From positions 62,001-126,000 of the forward strand of contig NZ_JACOQL010000004.1 of the NCBI RefSeq assembly GCF_014490725.1: a DNA stretch of 64,000 nucleotides. Direction: 5' to 3'. The notes under the pieces were generated by a model, which searched no databases, was not told where the DNA came from, and was given only the letters and a program-made list of their open reading frames with translations. This DNA is from Paracoccus amoyensis. GTDB lineage: Bacteria; Pseudomonadota; Alphaproteobacteria; Rhodobacterales; Rhodobacteraceae. A program made the position numbers and the translations under genes. Shown here piece by piece: positions 1 through 8,773 of this stretch (the stretch's first letter is position 1; each line of letters starts with the position of its first letter).

Positions 1-222
1 TTGAAGGCGCTGCCGGTGCTGATGCTGGGGGGCTTCACCTCGATCCCCGGTGCGATTGTCGGCGGATTGATCATCGGCGTGGGCGAAAAGATGTTCGAGT
101 TCTTTATCGGCCCGCTGGTCGGCGGGGCGACCGAAAACTGGTTCGCCTATGTGCTGGCACTGATCTTTCTTGTCTTCCGTCCGCAGGGCCTGTTCGGCGA
201 GCGGATCATCGAGAGGGTATGA
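1..222 (+). CDS. livH: Branched-chain-type ABC transporter permease LivH, C-terminal end (partial)
   Basis: Only the last 73 residues are inside the window; the gene starts upstream. The visible part has two hydrophobic segments and the family's typical ending, in which a Gly-rich turn (GGFTSIPGAIVGG) leads to a final helix and the motif FRPQGLFGE. LivH is one of two inner-membrane permeases of the Liv/HAAT family, which import branched-chain amino acids, amides, or small aromatic and fatty acids. The next gene is the partner permease livM, after a gap of 84 bases that holds a repeat-like sequence. The family call is secure; the substrate is not readable from this fragment. Confidence 0.85.
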   Translation: MKALPVLMLGGFTSIPGAIVGGLIIGVGEKMFEFFIGPLVGGATENWFAYVLALIFLVFRPQGLFGERIIERV

Positions 223-239
223 CAGTGGAAAACCTTCAT

Positions 240-272
240 GCCTCCGGCGGGGATATTTGGGCACAGAAGATG
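240..272 (+). repeat. REP-like intergenic element between livH and livM
   Basis: A 33-base GC-rich stretch containing GGGATATTTG followed by CA and GAAGATG. A related sequence, with the same GGGATATTTG core and an AAGATGAA tail, occurs at 25265-25318 between two glycerol transporter genes. I recall elements of this kind as common intergenic repeats in Rhodobacter and Paracoccus genomes. Two copies in the window is what I see; the wider family is from memory. Confidence 0.45.
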
Positions 273-306
273 GGCCTGGGATTGAAGATCAAAGGGGAGC
301 GCGGCA

Positions 307-1383
307 ATGTTTTATCGTGAGGCGGGCGATTTCAAGACAAGCTATCGCGATGACGGCCAGACTTTTCCGATCAAGCTGGATCGCTGGGGTTATTATGCGA
401 TCCTTGCGGTGGCGATTTTTGTCGTGCCCTTTGTCATCAACGACTATTGGGCCAGCGCCATTCTGTTGCCGTTTCTGATCTATGCCATCGCCTCGATCGG
501 GTTGAATATTCTGGTGGGCTATGCCGGACAGGTCAGTCTGGGGACCGGTGGTTTCATGGCTGTGGGGGCGTATTCGGTCTATAAGCTGATGACGAGCTTC
601 CCTGAGGTGAGCGTGATCATCCATATCCTGCTGGCCGGTGTGATCACGGCACTGGTGGGAATTGCCTTTGGCCTGCCCAGCTTGCGGATCAAGGGGTTCT
701 ATCTGGCGGTGGCGACGCTGGCCGCGCAGTTCTTTCTGGTCTGGCTGTTCAACAAGGTGCCGTGGTTTTACAACTATTCGGCCTCGGGTCAGATCACGTC
801 GCCGCAGCGGACCGTGCTGGGCTGGGCCGTTACCGGATCCGCGGCAAGCCCGGCGGCGAAATATCTGATCTGTTTGGCCTTTGTGATCTTTGCCGCATGG
901 GTTGCCCGCAATCTGACGCGGGGGATGATCGGGCGGAAATGGATGGCGATCCGCGACATGGATATCGCTGCGGAAATCATCGGTGTGAACCCCCTGAGCG
1001 CAAAGCTGTCGGCTTTTGGCGTCAGTTCGTTTTTTGTCGGCATTGCCGGGGCGTTGCTGTTTGCCGTCTATCTGGGCGCGGCTGAAGTGACCGAGGCCTT
1101 TGGCATCAACAAAAGCTTCCTTGTCCTGTTCATGGTCATCATCGGCGGGCTTGGGTCCATCTTTGGCAGCTTTGCCGGGGCGGCGTTTCTGGTCATTCTG
1201 CCGGTGTTTCTGAAGAACCTTCTGGTGGGGGGCTTTGGCTGGCCCACCGATCTTGCCGCGCATATCGAACTGATGATCGTCGGCGCGCTGATCATCTTTT
1301 TCCTGATCGTCGAACCACATGGCCTTGCCCGGCTGTGGCGGCTTGTGAAGGAAAAACTGCGGCTTTGGCCGTTCCCGCATTAA
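307..1383 (+). CDS. livM: Branched-chain-type ABC transporter permease LivM
   Basis: The 358-residue inner-membrane protein has about ten hydrophobic segments and the family signature near residues 60-90 (SIGLNILVGYAGQVSLG). This is the second transmembrane subunit, paired with LivH. The first 40 residues are hydrophilic and lie before the first helix, as is usual for LivM. The ATG is preceded by AGGGGAG at a normal distance, which supports this start. It sits in a run livH-livM-binding protein-livF-ligase, all on the same strand. In Rhodobacterales such clusters often carry an AMP-forming ligase, which suggests uptake of an aromatic or other carboxylic acid rather than an amino acid; that is inference. 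Confidence 0.92.
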   Translation: MFYREAGDFKTSYRDDGQTFPIKLDRWGYYAILAVAIFVVPFVINDYWASAILLPFLIYAIASIGLNILVGYAGQVSLGTGGFMAVGAYSVYKLMTSFPEVSVIIHILLAGVITALVGIAFGLPSLRIKGFYLAVATLAAQFFLVWLFNKVPWFYNYSASGQITSPQRTVLGWAVTGSAASPAAKYLICLAFVIFAAWVARNLTRGMIGRKWMAIRDMDIAAEIIGVNPLSAKLSAFGVSSFFVGIAGALLFAVYLGAAEVTEAFGINKSFLVLFMVIIGGLGSIFGSFAGAAFLVILPVFLKNLLVGGFGWPTDLAAHIELMIVGALIIFFLIVEPHGLARLWRLVKEKLRLWPFPH

Positions 1384-1433
1384 CCAAGCAGAACCGGCAA
1401 ACCGGCATAACAAACCTCTGGGAGGAGAGAGAG

Positions 1434-2717
1434 ATGAAACTGAAACTTGCAGGATTGGTCGCGGGCGCCATCATGGCCGCCGCACCTGCAATGGCCGATC
1501 TGATCGTGCCGAACCTGTCCTATCGCACCGGTCCATATGGCGCGAACGGCACGCAATATGCGGACGGGTTCAACGACTATTTCACCCTGCTGAATGAACG
1601 CGACGGTGGCATCGGCGGCGAGATCATTCAGGTGCCGGAATGCGAGACGGCCTATAACACCGAAAAGGGCGTCGAATGCTATGAGGCGACCAAGGCAGGC
1701 GCGCTGGTTTTCAACCCGCTGTCGACCGGGATCACCTATCAGCTGATCCCGAAAGTCTCGATCGATCGCAAGGTTCTGTATACGCCGGGCTATGGCCGGA
1801 CATCGGCCAAGAACGGTCAGGTGTTCGAATGGGTGTTCAATGCGCCGGCGAACTATTGGGACGGTGCCTCGATCGCGGTGAAATATCTGCTGGATGAAAA
1901 CGGCGGCAGTCTGGAAGGCAAGAAGATCGCACTGGTTTACCACAACTCTGCCTATGGCAAGGAACCGATCCGCACCCTGCAGGAACTGAGCGAGAAGCAT
2001 GGCTTTACCCTGATCGAAGTGCCTGTCGAGGCACCGGGTCAGGAGCAGAAATCGCAATGGTTGCAGATCCGCCGTGACAAGCCGGATTACGTTCTGATGT
2101 GGGGTTGGGGCGTGATGAACCAGGTCGCCATTCAGGAAGCCGCGAATATCCGTTTCCCGATGGAAAACTTCATCGGCATCTGGTGGGCTGGCTCGGAACT
2201 GGACGTGATGCCTGCGGGTAATGGTGCGAATGGTTACAAATCGCTGACCTTCAACGGCGTCGGCACCGACTATCCGCTGTATGAAGAGCTGAAGACCCAC
2301 GTGATCGATCCCGGCAAGGCGTCGCAGGGGGGCCAGCATGTCGGTTCGGCCGTGTATTCGCGCGGCATGTATGCGGCTGTCGTCATCGCCGAGGCGATCC
2401 GCAAGGCGCAAGAGCTGGCAGGCACTTCGGCCATCACGCCCGAACAGTTGCGCGAAGGCTTTGAAAATCTGGACATGACCGATGCGCGTCTCACCGAGAT
2501 TGGTCTGCCCGACTTTGGCCCGGCCTTCACGCTGGATTGCGCCAACCATGGCGGAAACGGCATGGCGCGTGTTCAGCAATGGGATGCAGCCGAGAAGAAA
2601 TGGAACCTGATCACCGAGTTCACCGAGCCGGATGCCGAGGTTCTGGACCCGTTGATTGCAGAAGATTCCGAGGCCTATGCCGCAGAGGCCGGTATCGAGC
2701 CGCGCACCTGCGATTGA
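1434..2717 (+). CDS. ABC transporter substrate-binding protein (LivJ/LivK type)
   Basis: The 427-residue periplasmic protein has a clear Sec signal peptide (MKLKLAGLVAGAIMAAAPAMA, cut after AMA). The ATG at 1434 was chosen because it starts the signal peptide and follows GGGAGGAGAG; an upstream in-frame start would add 33 residues of no likely function. The mature part is a type I periplasmic binding fold (Peripla_BP_6) with an early YRTGPYGANG segment and a later GVGTDYPLYEEL segment. It is longer than LivJ (about 345) and resembles the roughly 430-residue group found next to CoA ligases. It captures the substrate and delivers it to LivHM. Confidence 0.9.
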   Translation: MKLKLAGLVAGAIMAAAPAMADLIVPNLSYRTGPYGANGTQYADGFNDYFTLLNERDGGIGGEIIQVPECETAYNTEKGVECYEATKAGALVFNPLSTGITYQLIPKVSIDRKVLYTPGYGRTSAKNGQVFEWVFNAPANYWDGASIAVKYLLDENGGSLEGKKIALVYHNSAYGKEPIRTLQELSEKHGFTLIEVPVEAPGQEQKSQWLQIRRDKPDYVLMWGWGVMNQVAIQEAANIRFPMENFIGIWWAGSELDVMPAGNGANGYKSLTFNGVGTDYPLYEELKTHVIDPGKASQGGQHVGSAVYSRGMYAAVVIAEAIRKAQELAGTSAITPEQLREGFENLDMTDARLTEIGLPDFGPAFTLDCANHGGNGMARVQQWDAAEKKWNLITEFTEPDAEVLDPLIAEDSEAYAAEAGIEPRTCD

Positions 2718-2727
2718 TCACCCGAAA

Positions 2728-2751
2728 CCCCGGCGGCTGGTGTCGCCGGGG
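2728..2751 (+). other. Intercistronic stem-loop after the binding-protein gene
   Basis: CCCCGGCG and CGCCGGGG form a perfect 8-bp stem around an 8-base loop, 10 bases after the stop codon and 26 bases before livF. There is no T-run, so it is not a classical terminator. Hairpins at this place commonly protect the binding-protein message so that more of it is made than of the membrane parts; that role is inferred. Confidence 0.5.
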
Positions 2752-2777
2752 ACTACCGCCACGCCAGAGGACGCACC

Positions 2778-3601
2778 ATGCTTGACGCCAATCCCGCTCC
2801 GGAAAACCTGCTGGAAGTCAACAATATCGAGGTGATCTATAATCACGTCATTCTGGTGCTGAAGGGCGTCAGCCTGTCGGTGCCCAAGGGCCGTATCACG
2901 GCGCTGCTGGGCGGAAACGGCGCTGGCAAGACAACGACACTGAAGGCGATCTCGAACCTGCTGGCATCAGAACGGGGCGAGGTGACCAAGGGCAGCATCA
3001 TCTATCGCGGGGAACGGGTGACCGATCTGAATCCGGCGGCGCTGGTCAAGAAGGGCGTCATTCAGGTGATGGAGGGGCGCCATTGCTTTGAACACCTGAC
3101 GGTCGAGGAAAACCTGCTGACCGGGGCCTATACCCGCAGCGATGGCGCCGCCGCGATCCGGCAGGATCTTGAGATGGTCTATGACTATTTCCCCCGCTTG
3201 CGCGAGCGGCGGAAAAGCCAAGCTGGCTATACCTCGGGGGGGGAACAGCAGATGGTCGCCATGGGACGTGCGCTGATGTCGCGCCCCGAAACCGTCCTTC
3301 TGGACGAGCCGTCAATGGGCCTGGCCCCGCAACTGGTCGAACAGATTTTCGACATCGTCAAGGCTGTGAACGAAGGCGAGGGCGTGACCTTTCTGCTGGC
3401 CGAACAGAATACCAATGTCGCGCTGCGTTTCGCCCATTACGGCTACATTCTGGAAAACGGCCGCGTCGTCATGGATGGAGAGGCCAGCGCATTGCGCGAA
3501 AACCCGGATGTGAAGGAATCTATCTGGGCATGTCGGATGAGGGCCGCAAAAGCTTTCGCGATGTGCGCAGCTATCGTCGCCGCAAACGCTGGCTGGCCTG
3601 A
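2778..3601 (+). CDS. livF: ABC transporter ATP-binding protein LivF, with a probable frameshift near its end
   Basis: ATPase subunit of the Liv transporter. Walker A GGNGAGKTT is at residues 45-53, the signature is TSGGEQQ, and Walker B is LLDEPSMGLAP. The reading frame as given runs on to 3662, but its last 45 residues are unlike LivF. After VKE (about 3519) the family continues FYLG; here the bases read GAATC TATCTGGGC where GAATTC TATCTGGGC is expected. Restoring one T gives FYLGMSDEGRKSFRDVRSYR and then a basic end closing at TGA 3599-3601, a normal LivF C-terminus. The protein should be about 275 residues. Whether the missing base is real or an assembly error cannot be told here. Confidence 0.85.
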
Positions 3602-3645
3602 ACGTGCCGCGAAATTTCCAAGAGAAGTCATAAGAAAGAAGTGCG

Positions 3646-4866
3646 ATGGGCGGATATTTTGACGAGCTTGAGACACGCGATGCCGAGGAACGCGCTGAAT
3701 GGCTGACAATCGCGCTGCCAACCGCAATCGGCCGGGCCAAAACCGCGCCTGCCCTGGCCCGGCTTTTGCGAAATGTCGAACCAGATGACATTCGCGACCG
3801 CACAGCTTTGGCAGAATTGCCGATCATTCGTAAATCCGACCTGACCGACGCGCAGAAGAAGAACCCTCCGTTCGGCGGCTTCGCGACACGTCTGGCCACC
3901 GAGTTCGACGATATCTTTCAGTCCCCCGGCCCGATTTATGAACCCGGTCGTCGCGACGCCGACTGGTGGCGGCTTGGCCGTTTTCTGCATGCTTGCGGCG
4001 TCGGTCGTGGTGATATCGTGCAGAACTGCTTTGCTTACCACCTGACGCCTGCCGGGATGATGTTCGAATCCGGCGCTCGGGCGGTGGATGCAACAGTGCT
4101 TCCTGCCGGCACTGGTCAGACGGACCTGCAGGTGCGGGCTGCCGCTGATATCGGCACCACCGTTTATGCCGGCACCCCCGATTTTCTGAAGCTGATCCTG
4201 GAACGCGCCGATGAGTTGGGTGAGGCGCTGTCCTTTACCCGCGCCTGTGTTGCCGGGGGTGCGCTGTTCCCGTCGCTGCGCCAATATTACACGGATCGCG
4301 GTATCCGCACGCTTCAATGCTATGCCACCGCCGATCTTGGCAATATCGCCTACGAATCCGACGCAATGGACGGGATGATCGTGGATGAGGGGGTGCTGGT
4401 CGAAATCGTCCGGCCGGGCACAGGCGATCCTGTCCCTGATGGCGAGGTGGGCGAGGTTGTCGTCACCACACTGAACCCCGATTACCCGTTGGTCCGTTTC
4501 GCCACCGGCGATCTGTCGGCGGTGCTGCCCGGCACTTCGCCCTGTGGCCGCACCAATATGCGGATCAAGGGCTGGATGGGCCGAGCGGATCAAACGACCA
4601 AGATCAAGGGCATGTTCGTCCGCCCCGAACAAGTCGCCTCTTTTGTTGCCCGCCATCCCGAAATCATCCGTGCCCGCGTCATCGCGGACCGTGAGGGAGA
4701 GATGGACACCATGATCGTCCAGATCGAAAGCCCACGCGATGCCGAGGCGGAATATTCCGCCTCGATCATCGCAACGCTGAAGATGAGGGGGCGCGTGCAG
4801 ATCGTGGCACCAGACAGTCTGGCGAATGACGGCGTGGTGATCGAGGACCGGCGGAAATACGACTAG
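3646..4866 (+). CDS. Phenylacetate-CoA ligase (PaaK)-like AMP-forming enzyme
   Basis: The 406-residue cytoplasmic enzyme belongs to the short PaaK branch of the ANL superfamily. Diagnostic features are the phosphate loop region (about residues 90-105, FQSPGPIYEPG), the GDLSAVLPGTSPCGRT segment near residue 290 that holds the adenylate Asp, and the following IKGWMGRADQTTKIKGMFV segment that carries the hinge and ends in the C-terminal domain. The likely reaction is carboxylic acid + ATP + CoA to acyl-CoA. It lies 44 bases after the restored end of livF, so it is probably the last gene of the same transcript and activates whatever the transporter imports. The aromatic substrate is suggested by family only. 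Confidence 0.8.
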   Translation: MGGYFDELETRDAEERAEWLTIALPTAIGRAKTAPALARLLRNVEPDDIRDRTALAELPIIRKSDLTDAQKKNPPFGGFATRLATEFDDIFQSPGPIYEPGRRDADWWRLGRFLHACGVGRGDIVQNCFAYHLTPAGMMFESGARAVDATVLPAGTGQTDLQVRAAADIGTTVYAGTPDFLKLILERADELGEALSFTRACVAGGALFPSLRQYYTDRGIRTLQCYATADLGNIAYESDAMDGMIVDEGVLVEIVRPGTGDPVPDGEVGEVVVTTLNPDYPLVRFATGDLSAVLPGTSPCGRTNMRIKGWMGRADQTTKIKGMFVRPEQVASFVARHPEIIRARVIADREGEMDTMIVQIESPRDAEAEYSASIIATLKMRGRVQIVAPDSLANDGVVIEDRRKYD

Positions 4867-4996
4867 GCGGCCCGGGGCGATAAACCGGGGGGCGGGATGG
4901 GCCCCAGCAACCCTGTCAGGATAGCCTGAATTGTCTATGGCGTCTGAGAGGCTATAGTGGGCTTGAACCGCCCGGGCGCCGCCTATCAGAACAGAA

Positions 4997-5683
4997 GTGC
5001 AGGACATGTGTCGAAATGATCAGATACCTGACCTGCTGACGGCTGCCGCGGCCTCGCTGTCGCCCGGCGTGACGTTGGCCGTTGTCCCTGTCACAGTCGT
5101 TTCGGATCATCAGGTGCCGGCGGATATCAGGGACAGTTCCCCCAAGCGCCGCAATCGGTTTGCGGCCGGGCGTCGGGCCGCCCAACAGGCGCTGCTGCTT
5201 GCGGGGTATCGTGGCTGTGCATCACTGGAACAAGACCCCGATGGATTGCCGCAATGGCCCAAGGGCTGGCTGGGCAGCATCAGCCATACCGATACATTGG
5301 CGGCGGCGGCTGTGATGGCCACCGACCATGCCTTGGCGACGGTTCTGGGGGTTGATCTGGAACGGCTGATGGATGCCGCAACCGCCTTGGAGATCGCCCA
5401 CGACGCCGCGCCGGAACATGTTTCCCCCCGCGACGCGCCCGGATATGCCACCGACATCACGCGGATATTTTCGGCAAAAGAGGCGCTTTACAAAGCCTTG
5501 TTCCCGACCACCCGTCAGTTTCGGGAATTTGATGCCGCGCGGGCGGTGTGGCGGGGTGAAGCGAATGCGACGCTACAGTTGGTCCTGACCGAGGAATGGG
5601 GAAACGGATGGTCCGCCGGCACCTGCTTTGATGTTCAGCAGACCATCATCGCCGATCATATTCTGACAGTCATCCGGCGTTAA
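4997..5683 (+). CDS. 4'-phosphopantetheinyl transferase (EntD/Sfp type) for the siderophore NRPS
   Basis: The 228-residue enzyme moves the phosphopantetheine arm from CoA to the Ser of a carrier protein. The three family motifs are present: SISHT (94-98), GVDLE (118-122, Mg-binding Asp and Glu) and FSAKEALYK (158-166). Its place beside a sigma factor, N-hydroxylase and NRPS indicates that the target is the NRPS carrier domain at 11202-15083. The start could be GTG 4997 or ATG 5006; neither has a strong ribosome site. No copy of the GTGAAT-N16-CGTC promoter seen elsewhere in the locus was found upstream. It converges with the sigma-factor gene. Confidence 0.9.
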   Translation: MQDMCRNDQIPDLLTAAAASLSPGVTLAVVPVTVVSDHQVPADIRDSSPKRRNRFAAGRRAAQQALLLAGYRGCASLEQDPDGLPQWPKGWLGSISHTDTLAAAAVMATDHALATVLGVDLERLMDAATALEIAHDAAPEHVSPRDAPGYATDITRIFSAKEALYKALFPTTRQFREFDAARAVWRGEANATLQLVLTEEWGNGWSAGTCFDVQQTIIADHILTVIRR

Positions 5684-5701
5684 CCGGGCCTTTGCGGTGT
5701 A

Positions 5702-6265
5702 TTATTCCGCAGCGATTGCCAGTGGCGCCGGATCATCCTGTAACGCCGCAAGAAGCTGGGTTTGCGTCTGCGCGATGATCCCGTTGATCCGCGCTGGCGA
5801 CAGGCCAAAGCGGCGTGCCACGTCCTTTTGCAGACAGTCGTCGATCCGATGGCTTAGGAATATCCGGCGATGTTGCGGGGGCAAATTGTCCATCTGCGAC
5901 ACCACCCGCGCAAGGTCTTCCTTTGCTTCCATTTGCCTTTCGGTGTTGGGACGCGAACAGGGCAGTTCCTCGCCGGGTTCCAGCACGACAATTTTTTCCC
6001 GCGCCGATCTGCGGCATTGATCCAGCGCCAGATTTTGAACCATACGACGCACAAAGCCACGCGGGCTGTTGATCTGGTCCGCAATCGCCCGGCTTTCCAT
6101 GCAGCGGATCGCGGCGTCCTGCACCACATCTTCCGCGCGGTCCCGGCTGCCGAGAATGCGCATGGCGTCACATAAAAGAACCTCTCGTTCATTCACCAGA
6201 TATGACAGCAACTTCAAGCGTGCAGCTGCACAGGCATCTGCCTGTTTGGATTCGTCATGGGGCAT
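5702..6265 (-). CDS. ECF RNA polymerase sigma factor (FecI/PvdS/RpoI-like)
   Basis: The 187-residue protein has region 2 around residues 35-100 (core binding and -10 contact, with SRDRAEDVVQDAAIRC and the Trp-less PRGFVRRMVQNLALDQCRR) and region 4 around residues 115-175 (LPPQHRRIFLSHRIDDCLQKDVARRFGLSPARINGII, the -35-reading helix-turn-helix). No FecR-like anti-sigma gene is next to it, and the nearby receptor lacks a signalling domain, so it resembles PvdS or RpoI, whose amounts are set by iron repressors, rather than FecI. The expected targets are the siderophore promoters at 10888-10915, 10944-10972 and 17453-17478. No iron-repressor box was recognised with confidence upstream. Confidence 0.88.
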   Translation of the reverse strand: MPHDESKQADACAAARLKLLSYLVNEREVLLCDAMRILGSRDRAEDVVQDAAIRCMESRAIADQINSPRGFVRRMVQNLALDQCRRSAREKIVVLEPGEELPCSRPNTERQMEAKEDLARVVSQMDNLPPQHRRIFLSHRIDDCLQKDVARRFGLSPARINGIIAQTQTQLLAALQDDPAPLAIAAE

Positions 6266-6368
6266 GATTCAACCCAGATTTCAGACATTTTTTCTGTCTT
6301 CCTGGCGAAAGGCTGGGTCGATCACGAAAGCCTTAATCGTATCACGCGGCGTAAACAAGCATCGCGTC

Positions 6369-6391
6369 ATGGCGGGGCAATTTCCCGCCAT
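6369..6391 (-). other. Stem-loop between N-hydroxylase and sigma-factor genes
   Basis: ATGGCGGG and CCCGCCAT form a perfect 8-bp stem with a 7-base loop, between the stop of the N-hydroxylase gene and the start of the sigma gene, both on the minus strand. No T-run follows, so it may be a weak terminator or an RNA-processing hairpin. The rest of the 172-base gap shows nothing I can name. Confidence 0.4.
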
Positions 6392-6437
6392 TTGCGAAGA
6401 TGTTGCCCGTCTGAAGGGGCATTGCAGGGAAACGTGG

Positions 6438-7715
6438 CTATTCTGCCGCCACCGCGTTCATGTGGCGATTGTGAAATGCCTCTAGCGCCAGGGCGATTTC
6501 CTCTGACCGGAAGGGCAGGACGGACAGCAAGGTATCGCTTAGCCCATGCGTCGCCTCGCTGAAGCCCTGCACAAAGATTGCCGGTTCGAAATGATCGGCC
6601 ATTGGCAGGCGGTAATTGCGATCCGGGGGCCCCTTGCGCCATGGCGTCAGCGATTTCAACATCGCGTCATCAAGATCACGGCGGTATCCGGTCGCCAGAA
6701 TGACCAGATCAAAGTCAGCCGCCACCGCCCCTTGCGGGCCGGTCATGTTCAGCGTGACCGATTGATCCGTGGCGGCGACCGCCTGTATCTGAGTTTCTGC
6801 CGTCAGCAGAAGGCGATCCTCACCGCGCACGTCCTGTTCATACAACATTTCGTAAATTTGCTCGATCAGGTCGCCGTCGACCACGGCATAATTGGTCGCC
6901 GCCAGATTTTGCAACATGCGCTGACGGTCAGCTTCGGGCTTTGCATGAAAGATTTCGGTCTGGCCCGGATCGAAGACTTCATTGACGAAGGGCGTATCGT
7001 CCGATGGCATCAGCGCGCGGCCACGCAAAATCAGTTGCACGCCCGCAATCTGGGGACGCTGCGCAAGGTCTGTGAATATCTCGGCCGCCGATTGCCCGCC
7101 GCCGATGACGGCCACACGCATGCCCGGCTTGATCCGTGCTGTCGTTGCGGACAGATAGTCCTGTGCGTGGATGACCTGTGACGTGCCCTGAACCGGGCGG
7201 AAGATCTCTGGCCAATGCGGCTGTCCGCCCGGCGCCAGGACGAGACTGCGCGTGCGATAGATGCGCGATTGCCCATTGCTGCTTTCCGATGTGACAGCCA
7301 GTTCAGTGATATGATCGCCCCGGCCAACCGGATCAATGGCGGTCACACGGCTATCATAGTGGCAGACAGGCAATTGCGCCGCGACCCAACCCAGATAATC
7401 GTTGAATTCTTCCCTGCTTGGGAAAAACGTCTTGCGATTGATGAACCGGGACAGGCGTCCCTTGTCGTGCAGATAGCTGACAAAGGAATATGCGCTGCGC
7501 GGGTTTCGCAGCGACACCAGATCCTTCATGAAGGACACCTGCATATCGCTGCCCGCGATCATCATGTCGGGGTGCCAGGCGAATTGCGGCCGCGCCTCAA
7601 GAAACGCCGCTCGCATGTTGTGGCCACGCTCTTGCAACGCGATGGCCAAGGCCAGATTGGATGGGCCGAAGCCAATGCCGATCAGGTCGAAAACATCGGA
7701 TGTTGCCTCTGTCAT
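6438..7715 (-). CDS. L-ornithine/L-lysine N-monooxygenase (SidA/PvdA/IucD family)
   Basis: The 425-residue flavoenzyme hydroxylates the side-chain amine of ornithine (N5) or lysine (N6), the first committed step of hydroxamate siderophores. Seen in order: FAD-binding GIGFGPSNLALA (residues 13-24), the substrate region MQVSFMKDLVSLRNPRSAYSF, NADPH-binding VAVIGGGQSAAEIF near residue 205, and the C-terminal LVILATGYRRD. It is the last of four genes that overlap or touch (10834 down to 6438). Its ATG overlaps the previous stop by four bases (ATGA) and follows AAGGAG. Sequence alone does not settle ornithine versus lysine; the vicibactin-like gene set favours ornithine. Confidence 0.9.
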   Translation of the reverse strand: MTEATSDVFDLIGIGFGPSNLALAIALQERGHNMRAAFLEARPQFAWHPDMMIAGSDMQVSFMKDLVSLRNPRSAYSFVSYLHDKGRLSRFINRKTFFPSREEFNDYLGWVAAQLPVCHYDSRVTAIDPVGRGDHITELAVTSESSNGQSRIYRTRSLVLAPGGQPHWPEIFRPVQGTSQVIHAQDYLSATTARIKPGMRVAVIGGGQSAAEIFTDLAQRPQIAGVQLILRGRALMPSDDTPFVNEVFDPGQTEIFHAKPEADRQRMLQNLAATNYAVVDGDLIEQIYEMLYEQDVRGEDRLLLTAETQIQAVAATDQSVTLNMTGPQGAVAADFDLVILATGYRRDLDDAMLKSLTPWRKGPPDRNYRLPMADHFEPAIFVQGFSEATHGLSDTLLSVLPFRSEEIALALEAFHNRHMNAVAAE

Positions 7716-8773
7716 TCGGATTCTCCTTTCGTCAGAAGACGGTTGAGGGACAGGTTCAGTGGCTTTCCGCTGCCGGTTTCCGGACGCGCCCAGATGCGGG
7801 TTTCAAAGAAATGTTGCCGTTCCAGCCGCACCAGCGAGGCACGCTTGTGGGCAAAATCAAACTCCCGCAGATGGGCAAAGCCGCATTGGCTGAGGTTTTT
7901 CAACTGCTTGACGTGGCTTGCCTTGGGCTCTCCCATGATCGACTGGGTGCGCGGCTCGGCCAGAAACATGTAATGCATCAGCGATGGCATCCATGCGGTG
8001 ACGTAATCGGCCCCGCGAATATCCTCTTCTCCGATCAGCACATGCCAGCCACGATCCCACGGACCCGCATCATATTGGGCGCCAAGGCGGTTCTCACGCG
8101 CCCAATACAGTTCGAAATAGGCGAAGTCGCGGTCGTTCAGGCTGCCGATCACCGGCAGGATATGCGGATCGGCGATCAGACGGGACAGATAGGCGCGATG
8201 CGCGTCGAGACTGCCGGATTCCTCAAAAAATTCAGCGACGCGCGGATCGTTCTGCCAGCGATGAAACGTCGGCAGATCGTTCATGGTCATGGCCCGCAGG
8301 CTGAACCAGCCATCAAGCCAAGGAATATAGCGGCGATACAGCACCCCTTCGGGCTGTGGCGGGCGCAATGGGTGACGCCCATGCGGGCCGCTGCGCCAGA
8401 TGGTCGGGTAGGGCATTGGCATGGACGGAAGCCAGCGATCCGGCACCTGCCACAGGGCGGCGGGCAGAACGGTGGGCAGGCCGTCGATCAAGATGGCGGT
8501 CCCCTTGGCCAGAAGGGCGGGAAGAAACGGTCGCCATTCCGGGGCCGTCAGGCGAATGGCCGTTTCGCCGCCGTGGTTGGTCAAGGCCTCGAATGCGGCC
8601 AATGCGATGGCCATGGCAAGATCGGGGTCGGCCTCGGTGTCGGCGACTTGCGGGGCGGACAGGGTTAACCAGCCATCCCCGGAATCGGTCAGATCAAGCG
8701 GGGCGTGGTGGCCGATCACGACCTGATTGCCCTGGCGGCGTGCCAGCAGGTTGGGCGTCATGTCAAGCGGCAT
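7712..8773 (-). CDS. Siderophore N-acyltransferase (IucB/VbsA-like, GNAT fold)
   Basis: The 353-residue protein has an N-terminal extension of about 150 residues and a C-terminal GNAT domain marked by HRWQNDPRVAEFFEESG, by the central YWARENRLG, and by RGWHVLIGEEDIRG, whose His is the likely catalytic or acceptor-orienting residue. Family members transfer an acyl group from acyl-CoA to the hydroxylamine made by the N-monooxygenase, giving the iron-binding hydroxamate. The start follows AAAGGAG; the gene overlaps the esterase gene by 11 bases and the hydroxylase gene by 4. If the product is a lactone, the acyl group should carry a hydroxyl, for example 3-hydroxybutyryl as in vicibactin; that is inference. 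Confidence 0.85.
   Translation of the reverse strand: MPLDMTPNLLARRQGNQVVIGHHAPLDLTDSGDGWLTLSAPQVADTEADPDLAMAIALAAFEALTNHGGETAIRLTAPEWRPFLPALLAKGTAILIDGLPTVLPAALWQVPDRWLPSMPMPYPTIWRSGPHGRHPLRPPQPEGVLYRRYIPWLDGWFSLRAMTMNDLPTFHRWQNDPRVAEFFEESGSLDAHRAYLSRLIADPHILPVIGSLNDRDFAYFELYWARENRLGAQYDAGPWDRGWHVLIGEEDIRGADYVTAWMPSLMHYMFLAEPRTQSIMGEPKASHVKQLKNLSQCGFAHLREFDFAHKRASLVRLERQHFFETRIWARPETGSGKPLNLSLNRLLTKGESE

Noticed and set aside
289-1413. A 374-residue minus-strand frame opposite livM
   Set aside because: Very basic, glutamine- and aspartate-rich antisense of a membrane protein. Not a gene.
4867-4996. ECF-type promoter or terminator before the PPTase gene
   Set aside because: TGAAT at 4927 is followed by CGTC after only nine bases; GC-rich repeats there do not make a clean hairpin with a T-run.
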